Position numbers and translations under genes: made by a program
Part shown: positions 26,893-36,695 of the stretch, one piece after another
Layout: each line of letters begins with the position of its first letter
How positions within the stretch are numbered: position 1 is the first letter of the stretch
The notes under the pieces: generated by a model
Seen by the model: the letters and a program-made list of their open reading frames with translations, nothing else
Database searches by the model: none
Told to the model about the DNA's origin: nothing
Assembly: GCA_947497245.1 (NCBI GenBank)
Contig: CANMFO010000001.1
Location: forward strand, 1,178,001-1,242,000
Reading direction: 5' to 3'
DNA: 64,000 nt
Source: an uncultured Flavobacteriaceae bacterium
GTDB taxonomy: Bacteria > Bacteroidota > Bacteroidia > Flavobacteriales > Flavobacteriaceae

Positions 26893-29571
26893 TCAAAACA
26901 GGGTGGTCTGTCCATCGGGGTCGTCCTTGGTGTTCGGGTCCTCCGGATCTGTACCTTCCGGGGCGGGCTTCTCGGCTTCTTCCTGTTCTATATCGGTACC
27001 GGGTTTTACGTTTTCCTCGTCCACCACTTCGATCTCTGCAGGTTCTGGTGGCTTTGGTGGCTCGTAGGGAAAGGGCTCCAGGGCGTTGATCTCCAGTACC
27101 TTTTCCTTGGTCAATTGGTTCCCCATCGCCGTTATGCCCTTTATGGAAATAAAATTCTCCAGATCGAGCTCCTGATTGTCCCTGCGGTCCATGCCCCGTC
27201 TTTTGGCGAAGACCACTTCGGCACGAGGTCGGAAATCGGTAAATACCCTTTCCAGATAGGATTTGGGGTGATCGGTAATGACCAATTCTTCCTTATCGGG
27301 TTGATCGATGACAAACCGCTTCACATAAAAGAGTAGTTTGTCCCCTTCCCAATATATAATGGTCAAAGGTTTGTTGGGCTCCCATTTTTCCAAAACGATC
27401 ATGTCATCGTCAAAGCGGAGTGTCAGTTCCGGAATTACGGTCCTGACCATACCTTTCTGATTCACGATCAACAACCGGTCCTCTTTGGTAAATTCACCCA
27501 GAAACTCACCTCGTTCATCGCTGTTCAACCGCTGTACCGCATCATCGAACCACAGTTTCCGGGGCTTAAGGGTGGACAGTCCCTTTTCCTTGAGCTCGAT
27601 CCGTTTTACCGAATATTTGGTGACAATATTGCCTTTGGAGGCCCTGCCCTTGATCAGCACATCGGCAAAATCGATATCCCATTTCAATTTTTTAATGCTC
27701 CCTACCTGTCGTAACAACACGGTGATCACCTCGGCCTCGCCATTGGGGTTGCTCGTGAAATAGAGCACCTGGGTCCCCGCTTTTCCCGTTCCAAGCTCAT
27801 AGGGTTTGTCACGGGTAATGCTGGTCACTGCAAACCGTTTGATATAGGTGGCACCGCCCTTTCCGTCCTTGTAGATCATATTATAAATGGTGCGGCTGTC
27901 TTTTTTCTTGAAAACCGCTACATGCAGGATGTTCTTGCCCACGAAGGTCTTTGAATCGACTTTGGTCACCATCATTTTTCCGTCTTTGGTGAACACGATA
28001 ATATCGTCGATATCGCTGCAATCCGTAACATATTCATCCCGGCGCAGCGCGGTACCCACAAAACCTTCCTCCCGGTTCACGTACAGCTTGGTGTTCCGAA
28101 TGACCACCTTGGCCGCCTCGATATCGTCAAAAACCCGGATTTCCGATTTGCGCTCCCTCCCCTTTCCATACGTGCTCTTTAGCCTTTTGAAATAGGCAAT
28201 GGCATACTCCACCAGGTTGGCCAAGTGGTGCTTCACCTCGGCGATCTTCTCCTCCAAATTGTCCAGATGCTGTTGGGCCTTGTCCAAATCGAACTTCGAT
28301 ATCCGCTTGATCCGTATTTCGGTCAAACGGACGATATCCTCCTCGGTCACTTTGCGCTTCAGATGTTTGGTGTGGGGCTTCAACCCTTTGTCAATAGCGG
28401 CAATCACTCCTTCCCATGTCTCTTCTTCCTCAATATCGCGATAGATCCGGTTTTCGATAAAAATGCGCTCCAAGGAGGCAAAATGCCATTGTTCCTCCAA
28501 CTCTCCCAATTGGATTTCCAGCTCTTGCCTTAACAGGTCCACCGTGGCGTCCGTGGAGCGCCGAAGCATTTCACTGACACCGATAAAAAGGGGCTTGTTG
28601 TCCTCAATGATGCAACCCAGGGGCGAAATCGATGATTCACAGGACGTAAAGGCATAAAGTGCATCGATGGTCTTGTCCGGGGAGATCCCCGATGGAAGGT
28701 GCACCAAGATCTCTACCTCGGCGGCCGTGTTGTCCTCGATTTTCTTGATTTTGATTTTCCCCTTGTCATTGGCCTTTAGGATAGAGTCTATTAAAGAGGA
28801 AGTATTGGTCCCATGGGGAATCTCATTGATTACCAGGGTGTTCTTGTCCAACTGTGAAATTTTTGCACGGACGCGGATCTTGCCCCCGCGCATGCCGTCA
28901 TTATAGTTGTTGATGTCAATGATTCCCGCGGTAGGAAAGTCGGGGTACAGTTTAAAGCGTTGCCCTTTTAGGTGTTTTATGGAGGCATCGATCAGTTCGT
29001 TGAAGTTGTGCGGCAATACCTTGGTCGACAGGCCTACGGCAATTCCCTCTGCGCCCTGTGCCAACAGGAGCGGGAACTTCACGGGAAGGTTTACCGGTTC
29101 CTTCTTTCGGCCGTCATAGGACAGTTGCCACTCAGTGATCTTCGGACTGAATACCACTTCCAGGGCAAACTTGGAAAGTCGGGCCTCAATATATCGCGAG
29201 GCGGCCGCCCGATCACCGGTGAGGATGTTTCCCCAGTTTCCCTGGGTATCGATCAATAGATCCTTCTGGCCGATCTGTACCATGGCATCCGCAATACTGG
29301 CATCGCCATGCGGGTGGTATTGCATGGTATGCCCCACGACATTGGCCACTTTGTTGTACCGTCCATCATCCAGGTCCTTAAGCGAATGCATTATACGGCG
29401 CTGCACGGGTTTGAACCCATCTTCGATCGCAGGTACGGCACGTTCTAAAATAACATAGGAAGCATAATCCAAAAACCAATCCTTGTACATTCCCGAAACC
29501 CGCGTCAGGGCATCCTTGGAATCGTCTTGGTGGGCGTCATATGATTCGTTCAGTTCCTCATTTTCTTCCAT
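26893..29571 (-). CDS. parC: DNA topoisomerase IV subunit A (GyrA/ParC family)
   Basis: 892 residues. The catalytic tyrosine is Y127 in AAASRYIEARL; the preceding QYHPHGDASIADAMVQ block is typical. Residues 1-450 form the breakage-reunion domain, followed by a coiled-coil region and a C-terminal domain with poorly matching beta-pinwheel repeats, then a proline/glutamate-rich tail of about 50 residues. The next gene upstream is parE with 25 bases between, so the two subunits are co-transcribed. Pairing with parE, rather than gyrB, and the C-terminal form favour topoisomerase IV over gyrase. Confidence 0.9.
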   Translation of the reverse strand: MEENEELNESYDAHQDDSKDALTRVSGMYKDWFLDYASYVILERAVPAIEDGFKPVQRRIMHSLKDLDDGRYNKVANVVGHTMQYHPHGDASIADAMVQIGQKDLLIDTQGNWGNILTGDRAAASRYIEARLSKFALEVVFSPKITEWQLSYDGRKKEPVNLPVKFPLLLAQGAEGIAVGLSTKVLPHNFNELIDASIKHLKGQRFKLYPDFPTAGIIDINNYNDGMRGGKIRVRAKISQLDKNTLVINEIPHGTNTSSLIDSILKANDKGKIKIKKIEDNTAAEVEILVHLPSGISPDKTIDALYAFTSCESSISPLGCIIEDNKPLFIGVSEMLRRSTDATVDLLRQELEIQLGELEEQWHFASLERIFIENRIYRDIEEEETWEGVIAAIDKGLKPHTKHLKRKVTEEDIVRLTEIRIKRISKFDLDKAQQHLDNLEEKIAEVKHHLANLVEYAIAYFKRLKSTYGKGRERKSEIRVFDDIEAAKVVIRNTKLYVNREEGFVGTALRRDEYVTDCSDIDDIIVFTKDGKMMVTKVDSKTFVGKNILHVAVFKKKDSRTIYNMIYKDGKGGATYIKRFAVTSITRDKPYELGTGKAGTQVLYFTSNPNGEAEVITVLLRQVGSIKKLKWDIDFADVLIKGRASKGNIVTKYSVKRIELKEKGLSTLKPRKLWFDDAVQRLNSDERGEFLGEFTKEDRLLIVNQKGMVRTVIPELTLRFDDDMIVLEKWEPNKPLTIIYWEGDKLLFYVKRFVIDQPDKEELVITDHPKSYLERVFTDFRPRAEVVFAKRRGMDRRDNQELDLENFISIKGITAMGNQLTKEKVLEINALEPFPYEPPKPPEPAEIEVVDEENVKPGTDIEQEEAEKPAPEGTDPEDPNTKDDPDGQTTLF

Positions 29572-29596
29572 TCAGAAAGATTCGTATTAATCTGGT

Positions 29597-31459
29597 TTAT
29601 AATTGGTTTTCTTCCACAAGATCAATTTCCACTTTAAGATTTTTGATAATAAATTCCTGTCGATTGGGCGTATTCTTGCCCATATAAAAGTTGAGCAGTT
29701 CCTCAATGGACATGGCTTTGTCCAACATGACCGGCTCCAACCGGATATCGTCTCCGATAAAGTGCTTGAACTCATCCGGGGAAATCTCTCCCAGTCCCTT
29801 GAACCGTGTAATCTCCGGTTTTCCGGTCAGTTTTTCGATGGCGCTCCTTCGCTCTTCCTCACTATAGCAATAAATCGTTTCTTTTTTGTTCCTCACTCTG
29901 AACAAAGGGGTCTGGAGAATGAACAAATGGCCTTCTTTGATCAATTCCGGGAAAAATTGCAGAAAAAAGGTAATCAGCAACAAACGGATATGCATTCCGT
30001 CAACATCGGCATCCGTGGCGATCACAATATTGTTGTACCGAAGGTCTTCCATCGATTCCTCAATATTCAAGGCCGCCTGTAGTAGATTGAACTCCTCATT
30101 TTCGTAGACGATCTTTTTGGACATGCCATAGGAGTTCAGGGGCTTTCCCCGTAAACTGAACACTGCTTGCGTATTCACGTCCCGCGATTTGGTGATAGAG
30201 CCCGAAGCAGAATCCCCCTCTGTGATGAACAGGGTACTGTCCAACCGATTGTCCTTCTTCATATCGCCCAAATGCACCCTACAATCCCGTAACTTTTTGT
30301 TGTGGAGATTGGCTTTCTTCGCACGGTCCCTGGCCAGTTTCCGTATCCCGGAAAGTTCTTTCCGTTCTTTTTCGGCCATCATAATTTTCCGCTGAAGCTT
30401 TTCAGCGGTCTCAGGGTTTTTGTGCAAGTAGTTATCAAGATACTTCCCGACAAAGTCATTGATATAGGTCCGTACCGTTGGAAAGTTACCGCCCATATCG
30501 GTCGAACCCAATTTCGTCTTGGTCTGGCTCTCAAAAACAGGTTCCATCACTTTAATTGAAATCGCTGAGATAATCGATTTTCTGATGTCGGAGGCATCGT
30601 AGTTCTTTCCATAAAAATCACGGATGGTCTTCACCAGGGCCTCCCGAAAGGCCGATTGGTGCGTGCCGCCCTGGGTAGTATGCTGTCCGTTGACGAAAGA
30701 ATGGTACTCCTCGCTGTACTGCGTTTTGCTGTGGGTAATGGCCACTTCAATATCATCTCCCTTAAGATGGATGACAGGGTACAACATGTCCTCAATATTG
30801 TTGTTGTCTTCCAAGAGGTCTTTCAGACCATTTTCGGAATGGAATTTTTCCCCATTGAACATAATGGTCAGGCCTGGATTCAGGTATACGTAGTTCCTGA
30901 GCATGCGCTCCACGTATTCGTTCCGGTATTTGTATTTTTTGAAAATGGTCTCATCCGGCGTGAAGGATACCCGGGTTCCCTTTCGCTTTGAGCTTTCCAG
31001 GGGCCCTTCTTCCGATAGTAGGTTGCCCTGGCTGAACTGGGCGGTCTTCACTTGATTTTCCCTGGAGGACTGCACCTCGAAAAAACTCGACAATGCGTTC
31101 ACCGCCTTGGTACCCACCCCGTTGAGCCCCACGGATTTCTTAAAGGCCCGGCTATCGTATTTTCCCCCCGTGTTCATTTTGGATACCACATCGACCACCT
31201 TGCCCAGTGGAATGCCCCGACCGTAATCACGTACTTTGACCAGATTGTCCTTGATGCTTATCTCAATGGTCTTTCCCGCCCCCATGACAAATTCATCGAT
31301 GCAGTTGTCGATGGTTTCCTTCAAAAGGATATAGATCCCGTCATCCGCGGAAGAACCATCGCCCAGTTTACCAATGTACATTCCCGGGCGCAGACGGATG
31401 TGCTCCTTCCAGTCGAGCGAACGAATGTTGTCTTCGGTATATTGGGAGTTTTGAGCCAT
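29597..31459 (-). CDS. parE: DNA topoisomerase IV subunit B
   Basis: 620 residues, ATPase subunit of the chromosome-decatenating type II topoisomerase. The GHKL ATPase part shows [15 protein letters not shown] and [11 protein letters not shown] with [15 protein letters not shown]; the Toprim part has [11 protein letters not shown] and [13 protein letters not shown]. It lacks the long insert found in many GyrB proteins. It is the first gene of the parE-parC pair. An 11-bp inverted repeat flanks its presumed promoter. Confidence 0.92.
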   Translation of the reverse strand: MAQNSQYTEDNIRSLDWKEHIRLRPGMYIGKLGDGSSADDGIYILLKETIDNCIDEFVMGAGKTIEISIKDNLVKVRDYGRGIPLGKVVDVVSKMNTGGKYDSRAFKKSVGLNGVGTKAVNALSSFFEVQSSRENQVKTAQFSQGNLLSEEGPLESSKRKGTRVSFTPDETIFKKYKYRNEYVERMLRNYVYLNPGLTIMFNGEKFHSENGLKDLLEDNNNIEDMLYPVIHLKGDDIEVAITHSKTQYSEEYHSFVNGQHTTQGGTHQSAFREALVKTIRDFYGKNYDASDIRKSIISAISIKVMEPVFESQTKTKLGSTDMGGNFPTVRTYINDFVGKYLDNYLHKNPETAEKLQRKIMMAEKERKELSGIRKLARDRAKKANLHNKKLRDCRVHLGDMKKDNRLDSTLFITEGDSASGSITKSRDVNTQAVFSLRGKPLNSYGMSKKIVYENEEFNLLQAALNIEESMEDLRYNNIVIATDADVDGMHIRLLLITFFLQFFPELIKEGHLFILQTPLFRVRNKKETIYCYSEEERRSAIEKLTGKPEITRFKGLGEISPDEFKHFIGDDIRLEPVMLDKAMSIEELLNFYMGKNTPNRQEFIIKNLKVEIDLVEENQL

Positions 31460-31460
31460 G

Positions 31461-31524
31461 TTTAGGGGTTTGTTCGAAAGTGTCGCTAAGATAATACGAC
31501 AAATAAAAAGATAAAACCCCTAAA
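31461..31524. repeat. 11-bp inverted repeat around the parE promoter region
   Basis: TTTAGGGGTTT (31461-31471) and AAACCCCTAAA (31514-31524) are perfect reverse complements separated by 42 bases. Between them, on the minus strand, lies a near promoter (TTTT, 19 bases, TATCTTAG). One arm lies right before the parE ATG, in the leader. The 31525-31679 remainder of the gap shows nothing else. Confidence 0.5.
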
Positions 31525-31679
31525 TGTTAAAGTAATTAACAATAGAAGTGCGCAGATTGTTGATAGCAGGCCAACATGCCAACCTTGCACAGGAATCCGA
31601 CATCCATCCCGTGGTATCCCATTTCAAATGCCGTACAGCCAAAATGCGCTTTCGGGCCCCGCGATGTTGTTCCGAGGAT

Positions 31680-32774
31680 TTAAACGTTGAACCTAAAATG
31701 CATTACATCGCCATCCTTGACGATGTACTCCTTGCCTTCTACCCGCATTTTTCCGGCTTCCTTCACCTTGGCCTCGCTGCCATAGGCCACGTAATCGCCG
31801 TACGAGATGACCTCAGCCCGAATAAATCCTTTTTCAAAATCGGTATGGATCACTCCGGCAGCCTGGGGCGCCGTGGCCCCAACGGGAATGGTCCATGCAC
31901 GGACTTCTTTCTCCCCGGCGGTAAAATAGGTCTCCAAATTCAATAGCTTGTAGGCGCCCCGAATCAATTTGGCCGAACCGGGTTCGGTAAGGCCCAGATC
32001 CTCCAGGAACATTTGGCGTTCTTCGTAGGTTTCGAGTTCAGTGATATCGGCTTCCGTTCCCACGGCAAGCACGATCACTTCCGCATTTTCATGGGCCACG
32101 GCCGATTTCACCCGTTCCACGTAGTCATTGCCGTCCACGGCCGATCCCTCGTCCACATTGCAGACGTACATCACCGGTTTGTCCGTAATAAACTGTAGCG
32201 GCCGTACGTATTCGGACCTAGCATCTTTTTCCACGTCAATGGCCCGGATGGAGGTGCCGGCTTCCAGTCCCTCCTTCAATTTCACCAGGACCGATTCCTC
32301 TTTTTGGGCCTCTTTGTTTCCCGTTTTGGCGGCACGCTTTACCTTGTCCAGTTTCTTTTCCACAGTTTCCAGATCCTTCAATTGCAGTTCCATATCAATG
32401 GTCTCCTTGTCCCGCAAGGGATCGATGGAACCATCGACATGAACGATGTTCTCGTTGTCAAAACAGCGCAAAACGTGAAGGATGGCATCCGTCTCCCGAA
32501 TATTTCCCAGAAATTGATTGCCGAGTCCCTCGCCCTTGCTTGCCCCTTTAACAAGACCCGCAATATCCACGATTTCCACTGTGGCCGGGAGTACCCTTTC
32601 CGGGCTTACCAAAGCCTCCAATTTCTGTAGGCGCGCATCGGGCACATTCACAACACCTATGTTCGGCTCGATGGTGCAGAAAGGAAAATTGGCACTTTGT
32701 GCCTTGGCATTGGAGAGGCAATTGAAAAGGGTCGATTTTCCGACATTGGGCAATCCTACGATTCCTGCTTTCAT
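31680..32774 (-). CDS. ychF: Redox-regulated ribosome-associated ATPase YchF (Obg family)
   Basis: 364 residues from the ATG at 32774; the frame is open another 24 codons but MKAGIVGLPNVGKSTLF is the standard N-terminus. G1 (GLPNVGKS), the switch PFCTIEPNIG, DIAGLVKGAS, and a TGS-like C-terminal domain (HTDFEKGFIRAEV) are visible. The family prefers ATP to GTP. A strong -7 box and a hairpin lie in the 5' region. Divergent from the ureohydrolase gene. Confidence 0.95.
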   Translation of the reverse strand: MKAGIVGLPNVGKSTLFNCLSNAKAQSANFPFCTIEPNIGVVNVPDARLQKLEALVSPERVLPATVEIVDIAGLVKGASKGEGLGNQFLGNIRETDAILHVLRCFDNENIVHVDGSIDPLRDKETIDMELQLKDLETVEKKLDKVKRAAKTGNKEAQKEESVLVKLKEGLEAGTSIRAIDVEKDARSEYVRPLQFITDKPVMYVCNVDEGSAVDGNDYVERVKSAVAHENAEVIVLAVGTEADITELETYEERQMFLEDLGLTEPGSAKLIRGAYKLLNLETYFTAGEKEVRAWTIPVGATAPQAAGVIHTDFEKGFIRAEVISYGDYVAYGSEAKVKEAGKMRVEGKEYIVKDGDVMHFRFNV

Positions 32775-32797
32775 TCTATAAACGGTTTGATTTAATC

Positions 32798-32816
32798 CGC
32801 GATTATGCAAATCGCG
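32798..32816. promoter_or_regulatory. ychF: Hairpin at the 5' end of the ychF transcript
   Basis: CGCGATT (32798-32804), five-base loop, AATCGCG (32810-32816): a perfect 7-bp inverted repeat starting two to three bases downstream of the ychF -7 box. It would either form the very 5' end of the mRNA or serve as an operator over the start site. Confidence 0.5.
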
Positions 32817-32818
32817 TG

Positions 32819-32846
32819 CAAAGATAGCTTTTACTATCGTATTCAA
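32819..32846 (-). promoter_or_regulatory. ychF: Promoter for ychF
   Basis: Minus strand: TTG (32846-32844), 17-base spacer, TATCTTTG (32826-32819). The -7 box is perfect, the spacer is at the short end. Start codon about 45 bases downstream. Confidence 0.5.
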
Positions 32847-32954
32847 TGGAATATGTTGGATCGAATGTTGCGGCGGGGGATGTATGCCGTGAATTCCCAG
32901 GAAGGTATCGCCTGGAAACGGCCATACTGGCCCTTTTTTAGTATTTTAGGGACT

Positions 32955-33740
32955 ATGCAAAGGCAAATTGCCCTTCAGGGAATATGTTATGATTCGAAGG
33001 CCTCCTACCTAAAGGGGGCCGCACTTGCTCCTCCCCTGATCCGCAAAGCCTATCACAGCGCTTCCTCCAATTATTTTCCGGAATCGGGAACGGAATTGGG
33101 ACCCGGTGTATTCAATGACCTGGGCGATTTTACCATCGCGGACTATTTTGATATCGAACAGGTCAGCGCAGAAAATTTGGGAAAGGGAGAGGGCCTGGTG
33201 AGCCTGGGAGGGGACCATTCCATTACCTATCCCATAGTGAGGGCTTTCCACAAGCTATACGGACCGCTTCAAATACTCCATATCGATGCACATGCCGACC
33301 TTTATGACGAATTTAATGGTGACCGGTATTCCCATGCCTGTCCGTTTGCCCGAATCATGGAAAACCAATTGGCTTCGCGATTGGTGCAAGTAGGATTGCG
33401 GACCCTTTCTTCCCACCAAAGGGATCAGGCCAGGAAATATAAAGTGGAGTGCATTGAAATGAAAGATCTGAACATTGCCCAACTTCCCGAGTTCAACGGT
33501 CCTATCTATATTTCGCTGGACATGGATGCATTGGACCCGGCTTTTGCACCGGGGGTATCGCACCATGAACCGGGAGGGTTGGACACGAGACAACTGATCC
33601 ATATGGTCCAAAAACTGAACGTACCGGTTATAGGTGCGGATATTGTGGAATACAACCCGCTGCGGGACAATAACGACATGACCGCAATGGTCTGTGCCAA
33701 ATTACTAAAGGAAATCGTGGATAAAATGCTGGAAAAATAG
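32955..33740 (+). CDS. Ureohydrolase (agmatinase/arginase family)
   Basis: 261 residues from the ATG at 32955; the open frame extends 50 codons upstream but that part is not family-like and overlaps the ychF promoter. The binuclear manganese site is complete: GGDHS, DAHADLYDE and DMDALDPAFAPG. The sequence around the last motif (GVSHHEPGG) resembles agmatinases of Bacteroidota more than arginases, so conversion of agmatine to putrescine and urea is the favoured reading. No other polyamine gene is adjacent. Confidence 0.85.
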   Translation: MQRQIALQGICYDSKASYLKGAALAPPLIRKAYHSASSNYFPESGTELGPGVFNDLGDFTIADYFDIEQVSAENLGKGEGLVSLGGDHSITYPIVRAFHKLYGPLQILHIDAHADLYDEFNGDRYSHACPFARIMENQLASRLVQVGLRTLSSHQRDQARKYKVECIEMKDLNIAQLPEFNGPIYISLDMDALDPAFAPGVSHHEPGGLDTRQLIHMVQKLNVPVIGADIVEYNPLRDNNDMTAMVCAKLLKEIVDKMLEK

Positions 33741-33847
33741 CGTTTGGACCAACCTCGGAAACAAGCGGGTGGTCGATCGTCCCATCCGTACCCCTCTGTC
33801 CCGAGAGACGGTATATTGGGACACAATAGATAAATATTGGGCTTCCG

Positions 33848-34201
33848 CTACCCGTCCGGGTGCATGAATTTCTGTTTGCCCAAGAGCGTCTCTTCCGATT
33901 CTACGTGATCTTCATCGGGAATACAGCAATCCACTGGGCATACCGCCGCACATTGGGGTTCTTCATGAAAGCCCATACATTCGGTACATTTGTCGGGAGA
34001 TATATAGTAGATTTCATCACTGATGGGTTCCTGGACATCCTCGGCATTCACTGCCTTGCCATTCGGAAGTACCACGTCGCCTTTTAAAGACGTACCATCC
34101 CCATATCGCCACTCATCCGCTCCCTCATAGATCGCGGTATTAGGGCATTCCGGCTCGCAGGCCCCACAATTGATACATTCATCCGTAATAATAATTGCCA
34201 T
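33848..34201 (-). CDS. 4Fe-4S dicluster ferredoxin
   Basis: 117 residues. First cluster motif CINCGACEPECP at the N-terminus; the second is CTECMGFHEEPQCAAVCP, with a longer insert between its first cysteines, as in the FdxA/YfhL-type bacterial ferredoxins. An insert of about 45 residues lies between the motifs. Cytoplasmic electron carrier; the partner is unknown. It is divergent from an acyl-CoA reductase gene and has a strong promoter overlapping that gene's start region. Confidence 0.9.
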   Translation of the reverse strand: MAIIITDECINCGACEPECPNTAIYEGADEWRYGDGTSLKGDVVLPNGKAVNAEDVQEPISDEIYYISPDKCTECMGFHEEPQCAAVCPVDCCIPDEDHVESEETLLGKQKFMHPDG

Positions 34202-34307
34202 CGTTTCCTTTTTATGTGGTCCCTAACCTCCGGGAGTTTAGTATTTGTCGATTTTGGTATCCGTTCCATACAGTACACAAAATCCCAATACTATGCCTAT
34301 TTTTGCG

Positions 34308-34339
34308 CAAAGGTAACCCCAAAAGGAATTTTGAACAAA
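34308..34339 (-). promoter_or_regulatory. Promoter for the ferredoxin gene, interlocked with a plus-strand -7 box
   Basis: Minus strand: TTTG (34339-34336), 20-base spacer, TACCTTTG (34315-34308), both boxes perfect. On the plus strand TATTTTTG (34298-34305) is a perfect -7 box for acyl-CoA reductase. Between them lies the palindrome TTTGCGCAAA (34302-34311), so the two -7 boxes share it back to back. No plus-strand -33 box is evident. Confidence 0.65.
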
Positions 34340-34342
34340 TAT

Positions 34343-35404
34343 ATGAGCGACCATAACAAAACATTTAACGCCTTCGTAAAATTGGGCGGGTTTTTAAGGG
34401 ATTTCCGCAATTCCGACGCCGAACGGGACCGGTGGGCCGGAAAATTAGAGCTTGCAGTGACCGCCGCGGGGCATAAAAATGGATGGTTCAATACCGAGAA
34501 CATCCTATTCGCCTTGGCGAATTGGGGCGAGTTGCTAAGGGAAGAAAAATTAGCGGCTTGGCTTTCCCCATACCGCACCGATCAAAATGAAAAAAGCGGG
34601 CCAAGGGCAGCGCACAAAAATGTGGCCCTGATTATGGCGGGAAATATTCCCCTAGTGGGTTTCCACGACTTTCTATCGGTCTTGATCACCGGACACGGAG
34701 CGATGATCAAATTGTCTTCGAACGACGATGTATTGCTTCCCTGTATTGCAGATTTCTTAATTGCCCATGAACCCGATCTTGCTGGAAAGATTAAATTTGT
34801 TGAGGGCAGGATCGAAGGCTTTGATGCCGTGATTGCAACGGGAAGCAACAATACGGCCCGATATTTTGAGCACTATTTTGGAAAAGGTCCGAACATCATT
34901 AGAAAAAATCGGAATTCCGTTGCCGTGCTGACCGGAACGGAAAACACGGAACAGTTACGGAGCCTGGGCCATGATATTTTTCGGTATTACGGACTGGGCT
35001 GTCGAAGTGTTTCCAAGCTCTTTGTTCCGGAGGAGTACGATTTTGATACCTTTTTTGAGTCCATATATTCCTTCCGCTCCTTGATAGATCAGGTAAAATA
35101 TGCAAACAATTATGACTACAACAAGGCCGTATACTTGATGTCGGAGTTCAAATTGCTCGATAATGGTTTTCTGATATTGAAGGAAGACGAAAGCCATTCC
35201 TCCCCCATTGCCTCGGTTTTCTATGAAAGGTATTCCAGTATTTCAGCGCTTCGGGCCAAACTGGAAAAAGACAGGGATCGGCTGCAATGTGTGGTAGCCT
35301 CTGGTCTTTTTAAGGAGGAGGTTCCCTTTGGGGAAACCCAGACCCCTGCTCTTTCGGATTATGCCGATGGAATCGACACTGTTGATTTCCTGTTGAAAAT
35401 ATAA
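34343..35404 (+). CDS. Acyl-CoA reductase (LuxC-like)
   Basis: 353 residues from the ATG at 34343; the frame is open to 34214, but that would run through the promoter zone. LuxC/acyl-CoA reductase-like: a nucleotide-binding region with VALIMAGNIPLVGFHDFLSV, then AVIATGSNNTARYF and the cysteine region YYGLGCRSVSKLFVP containing the likely acyl-accepting cysteine. It would reduce an acyl-CoA to an aldehyde with NADPH in the cytoplasm. Followed by serC on the same strand after 98 bases. The real substrate is unknown. Confidence 0.85.
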   Translation: MSDHNKTFNAFVKLGGFLRDFRNSDAERDRWAGKLELAVTAAGHKNGWFNTENILFALANWGELLREEKLAAWLSPYRTDQNEKSGPRAAHKNVALIMAGNIPLVGFHDFLSVLITGHGAMIKLSSNDDVLLPCIADFLIAHEPDLAGKIKFVEGRIEGFDAVIATGSNNTARYFEHYFGKGPNIIRKNRNSVAVLTGTENTEQLRSLGHDIFRYYGLGCRSVSKLFVPEEYDFDTFFESIYSFRSLIDQVKYANNYDYNKAVYLMSEFKLLDNGFLILKEDESHSSPIASVFYERYSSISALRAKLEKDRDRLQCVVASGLFKEEVPFGETQTPALSDYADGIDTVDFLLKI

Positions 35405-35502
35405 CAGAATTATCGGCTTTCCATAGTTGCGTTTCCCTATAAATTTATGACCTTTAACGCCTTAATGAATGGACAACTTTCAGAACCAAATTCAGCATAC
35501 CA

Positions 35503-36567
35503 ATGAAGAAACACAATTTTAGCGCGGGTCCTTGTGTCTTGGCCCCGGAAGTACTTTTAAAAGCCTCGGAAGCCGTAATCGATTTCAACGGTTCCGGTCT
35601 TTCACTGATAGAGATTTCCCATAGAAGCAAAGATTTTGTGGACGTCATGGAAAAGGCACGATCGCTCTCCCTGGAGCTATTGGGGCTGAAGGACCAGGGC
35701 TATCAGGCACTCTTTTTACAAGGTGGTGCAAGCTTGGAGTTTTTAATGGTGGCCTACAACCTACTGGAGACCAAAGCAGGCTATCTCAACACGGGAACCT
35801 GGAGCGCCAAGGCCATCAAAGAAGCCAAAATGTTCGGTGAGATCATTGAGGTGGGCTCTTCCAAGGATGAAAATTTCAACTATATTCCCAAAGGGTATGC
35901 GGTCCCTTCCGGATTGGATTATCTGCACCTGACCTCGAACAATACCATTTTTGGCACGCAGATCAAAAAATTCCCGACCACCGGCGCTCCGTTGGTATGT
36001 GACATGAGCTCCGATATCTTTTCGCGTCAACTCGATTTTTCCCAGTTCGATCTGATCTATGCGGGTGCACAGAAGAACATGGGCCCGGCCGGGACCACTC
36101 TGGTGATCGTCAAGGAGGATATTCTGGGAAAGGTGTCGAGACAAATTCCTTCCATGCTCGATTATGAAGTACATATTTCGAAAGACAGTATGTTCAATAC
36201 CCCATCGGTCTTTGCTACCTATGTATCCATGTTGACCTTGGACTGGTTAAAAAATTTAGGGGGAATTGCGGCCATTGAGGAAATAAACGAAAAAAAAGCG
36301 CAATTACTGTACTCCGAAATCGATTTGAACCCGGTATTTGAAGGATTCGCCAAAAAGGAAGACCGTTCCCACATGAACGCCACCTTTAACCTTGCCGAAG
36401 CAGGTTTAAAGGAAACCTTCGACACTCTGCTGAAGGAAGCGGGCATCAACGGACTCAATGGGCACCGATCGGTCGGGGGGTATCGCGCTTCCATGTACAA
36501 CGCTCTTTCCCTGGAAAGCGTTGGTGTGCTCGTCGATGTAATGAGTGAAATGGAACGAAAGGGATAG
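35503..36567 (+). CDS. serC: Phosphoserine aminotransferase
   Basis: PLP enzyme for the second step of serine synthesis, also usable for pyridoxine synthesis. 354 residues beginning MKKHNFSAGPCVLAPEV. The PLP lysine lies in YAGAQKNMGPAG near residue 190; FLQGGASLEF, MSSDIFSR and the C-terminal GHRSVGGYRASMYNA are conserved. It directly precedes serA, so the two serine-pathway genes form one unit, with the third (serB) absent from the window. Confidence 0.96.
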   Translation: MKKHNFSAGPCVLAPEVLLKASEAVIDFNGSGLSLIEISHRSKDFVDVMEKARSLSLELLGLKDQGYQALFLQGGASLEFLMVAYNLLETKAGYLNTGTWSAKAIKEAKMFGEIIEVGSSKDENFNYIPKGYAVPSGLDYLHLTSNNTIFGTQIKKFPTTGAPLVCDMSSDIFSRQLDFSQFDLIYAGAQKNMGPAGTTLVIVKEDILGKVSRQIPSMLDYEVHISKDSMFNTPSVFATYVSMLTLDWLKNLGGIAAIEEINEKKAQLLYSEIDLNPVFEGFAKKEDRSHMNATFNLAEAGLKETFDTLLKEAGINGLNGHRSVGGYRASMYNALSLESVGVLVDVMSEMERKG

Positions 36568-36580
36568 TGCTACCGCCTAT

Positions 36581-36695
36581 GGGCAGTACTCCGTTTACAG
36601 TGTCCCATGCGCAGTTTATAGCGGCAATTCCGAGTTATCTATGGACAGTAAACGCTTCACCCAAAACAAACAACCCAAAAACGAATAACCCAAAA
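36581..36695 (+). repeat. serC-serA intergenic leader with CAGT elements and AACCC repeats
   Basis: Contains GTTTACAGTGTCCCATG (36593-36609) and GGACAGTAAAC (36643-36653), then imperfect AACCCAAAAA repeats ending directly at the serA ATG. Very similar elements in the same order precede the ammonium transporter gene (49860-49953). Confidence 0.55.
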
